Positions 62,177-64,000 of a stretch of 64,000 bases of DNA are shown here, in pieces (position 1 is the first letter of the stretch; every line of letters begins with the position of its first letter). Position numbers and translations under genes: made by a program. A model generated the notes under the pieces. It saw only the letters and a list, made by a program, of their open reading frames with translations, was not told where the DNA came from and ran no database searches. Source of the DNA: Vreelandella zhanjiangensis DSM 21076 (GTDB taxonomy: Bacteria; Pseudomonadota; Gammaproteobacteria; Pseudomonadales; Halomonadaceae); contig NZ_KB898650.1 in NCBI RefSeq assembly GCF_000377665.1, forward strand, positions 186,001 to 250,000, written 5' to 3'.

Positions 62177-63715
62177 TTACAGCCAACGCTCCAATCGCAA
62201 CGTATGGCTCAGCCAGGCATTGAAATGGCGCCATGTACTGCCGGGCTCTTCGGCAAGCACCTGAGGGTCGCCGCGATGCTCAAGCGCCCAGTTCAGGTTA
62301 TTACTTTCATCCAGCACTACTTGATAGCTAATCGCCGGATCACGGCCTACGTCCACCAGCGTATCGAAAGCCGCCATCAAGCTATCGCTGCTCACCAGTA
62401 CGCCCACTTCGGTATTCCACAGCACTGACCGGGGGTCGACATTGAAAGAGCCGACAAACAGCTGGTCATCAAAACTGATGGCCTTGATGTGCAGCGCGGA
62501 GGCCGAGGCACCGGGAACGCGCATTTCGCTATCATCGGCGGTGTCACTTGCTTCCTGTTCAGGGCGCAATTCATACAGCGTTACGCCATGTTCCAGCAGC
62601 GTCTGCCGCCAGGGAGCGTAAGCGCCATGCACAACCGCCGCATCGGTGGATTCCAGCGAATTGGTAATGATCTCTACCTGAACGCCTTGGTCTGCCAGCG
62701 CCGTTAATCGCGCAACGCCACGCTCCGTGGGTACAAAATAGGCGGAGATCAGGATTAGCCGTTCTTTAAGCTGGGTGTTAGCCGTTAGATCGCCAAGGAG
62801 TGTGTCTTTCCAATCAGGGGCGCCGCTTTGGGTAAGTTTGCCCGGTGCATCCCACAGCGCCAGCCCTTCGCCCCAGTGTAGCTCCTCCCAGGGCGGCGTA
62901 TTGTACGACTGCTGGCGCAGCTCAGAGAAGTACGCCGAGTCGGCGTTATCATCCAGCCACGCGTTGAGTTCGGCCTGCAGCGCCTGCCAGGCATTCGCCG
63001 CCACCTGATGATAGCGCTCGACGGGCTGGGCCAATCCATGATTCCAGTAAAGGTCAAAGCTTTGCGATAGCGTCGGTACAACCTCGCCAATCGCCACCAG
63101 ATCAAGGTCGGCGAAATTACGTGAATCGTTGGCGTCAAAATACTCATCGCCCAGATTGCGTCCGCCGACAATCGCCACGCTGTTGTCAGCGATCCAAAGT
63201 TTGTTATGCATGCGCCGGTGCTGCTGCGCCGGGTTGGCCACCGAGGCTAAAACGCGCGTTACCAAGTGCCCCCTACCCACCGACACCGGGTTATAGACTC
63301 GCACATAAATTCCTGGATGACTCGCCAGGGCCGCCAGGCGTTCGCCCTGGCCCACCGCGCCCATATCATCTACCAGCAGCCTGACGCGCACGCCCTCTTC
63401 CGCCGCCGTTAACAGGCGCGAGAAAACCAGGTTGGTGGTCTGTCCTTCGCCCAGCAGGTAGGTTTGAATATCCAGTTCTCGCTGAGCCTGCTTGATCAGC
63501 CCGGCCCGCACTCCAAACGCTTCCTGACCGTTGGCCAGTAATCCAAAGCCATCGGGATCGGTTTGCTCAGCCAGGGCCTGCTGTGCCTGCCCACCGAGCC
63601 AGGTTTGCCGGGCTTCATCCAGCGCCAGCGCGCTATGGTGTTCACGTACCACCGCCTGAGCACAGCCAGCGAGCAGCATGCACAGAACAATCGAGGCCAG
63701 CCATCGTTTACCCAT
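62177..63715 (-). CDS. phospholipase D family lipoprotein (cardiolipin synthase-like)
   Basis: This 512-residue protein starts with a lipoprotein signal (LLAGC lipobox, Cys at about residue 18) and has two PLD HxK motifs: MHNKLWIADN with downstream GGRN, and LHIKAISFDD with downstream GSFNVD. Such proteins (ClsC/YmdC type) transfer phosphatidyl groups at the envelope. The ATG at 63715 gives the lipobox; an upstream frame does not. It overlaps the small gene upstream by 8 nt. Headgroup specificity cannot be judged. Confidence 0.85.
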   Translation of the reverse strand: MGKRWLASIVLCMLLAGCAQAVVREHHSALALDEARQTWLGGQAQQALAEQTDPDGFGLLANGQEAFGVRAGLIKQAQRELDIQTYLLGEGQTTNLVFSRLLTAAEEGVRVRLLVDDMGAVGQGERLAALASHPGIYVRVYNPVSVGRGHLVTRVLASVANPAQQHRRMHNKLWIADNSVAIVGGRNLGDEYFDANDSRNFADLDLVAIGEVVPTLSQSFDLYWNHGLAQPVERYHQVAANAWQALQAELNAWLDDNADSAYFSELRQQSYNTPPWEELHWGEGLALWDAPGKLTQSGAPDWKDTLLGDLTANTQLKERLILISAYFVPTERGVARLTALADQGVQVEIITNSLESTDAAVVHGAYAPWRQTLLEHGVTLYELRPEQEASDTADDSEMRVPGASASALHIKAISFDDQLFVGSFNVDPRSVLWNTEVGVLVSSDSLMAAFDTLVDVGRDPAISYQVVLDESNNLNWALEHRGDPQVLAEEPGSTWRHFNAWLSHTLRLERWL

Positions 63716-63944
63716 GGTCGTTATCGCCCAGCCGCTCTGCGCGCTGTTTGCGCAAACGGTTACGGCGATACACACGCACCAGGGCAATCGCTAAGGCAGT
63801 GGCCAGCATTAAGCCAAGCGTTAGCCCCTGCCATGGGCGCGCTGCGTCACCCAGCAGGGTTTCCAACGTGATAATAGCGATCAGGCCCAACGCCTGAGAA
63901 CCAATAGCCAGCGCGCGCAGCATATCAAAGGCTGGTTGAGGCAT
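63708..63944 (-). CDS. small membrane protein upstream of PLD lipoprotein
   Basis: This 78-residue protein has two hydrophobic segments (about 12-29 and 42-58) and a basic C-terminus (VYRRNRLRKQRAERLG). I do not recognise a family. Start MPQPAFDM at 63944 follows ACGGAG by 7 nt. It overlaps the PLD lipoprotein gene by 8 nt, so the two form an operon, and it may help envelope lipid work by membrane location only. Upstream to the window end nothing is seen. Confidence 0.72.
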   Translation of the reverse strand: MPQPAFDMLRALAIGSQALGLIAIITLETLLGDAARPWQGLTLGLMLATALAIALVRVYRRNRLRKQRAERLGDNDHG

Positions 63945-64000
63945 AGACAAACTCCGTAATTGAAAGCTCACGTGATATGGTCACGTAGTGTACCTGCTTA

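Overview
The window is a chromosomal segment of a gammaproteobacterium, most likely a halophile of the Halomonadaceae (Halomonas-like). This rests on gene order and protein sequence, not on any database search. The series birA-coaX, tRNA-Tyr/Gly/Thr, tRNA-Trp-secE-nusG, rplKAJL-rpoBC, rpsLG-fusA-tuf, then S10, spc and alpha operons is the Pseudomonas/Halomonas type of arrangement. The exported proteins are acidic.

Region by region. 1-3600: the end of an unrecognised protein, then a zinc-uptake operon under a Zur-like box: a 49-residue membrane protein, znuC, znuB, and a znuA with two His/Asp-rich tracts. 3670-5890: a divergent ampR/ampC pair. 6100-11600: a cell-surface sugar cluster (galE, a glycosyltransferase, UDP-galactopyranose mutase, a GH1-like hydrolase, a cupin). 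11600-13060: a DUF6164-like membrane protein, glyoxalase I and a DUF2237-like protein. 13098-14763: a 13-bp tandem repeat, a TPP riboswitch and thiM-thiE. 14777-17921: a LysR regulator, a DoxX protein, a DODA-type dioxygenase and an EamA/DMT exporter. 18019-19380: a D,D-carboxypeptidase fused to a SPOR domain.

19683-51081 is the translation/transcription superregion, all on the minus strand. It holds 31 ribosomal protein genes, rpoA, rpoB, rpoC, secY, secE, nusG, tuf, fusA and four tRNA genes. It is read here from about 51.1 kb down to 19.6 kb. 51200-55009: coaX, birA and, divergently, typA. 55340-62056: a sodium-dependent transporter and a branched-chain-amino-acid-type ABC transporter whose binding protein is convergent to the other four subunits. 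62177-63944: a phospholipase-D-family lipoprotein and a small membrane protein.

The proteins are mostly of well-known families; the less ordinary material is in the spacers. These include a structured 87-nt element between rpsJ and rplC, and a short leader with a full-consensus promoter before rpsJ. There is a nested inverted repeat under the str-operon promoter. Tandem duplications start at the stop codons of rpsG (period 15, giving in-frame back-up stops) and typA (period 13). A consensus-like Zur site precedes a previously unnamed small protein, and tufB is absent from its usual tRNA neighbourhood. I did not see a wholly new defence or mobile system, and no insertion sequence or CRISPR array was found.
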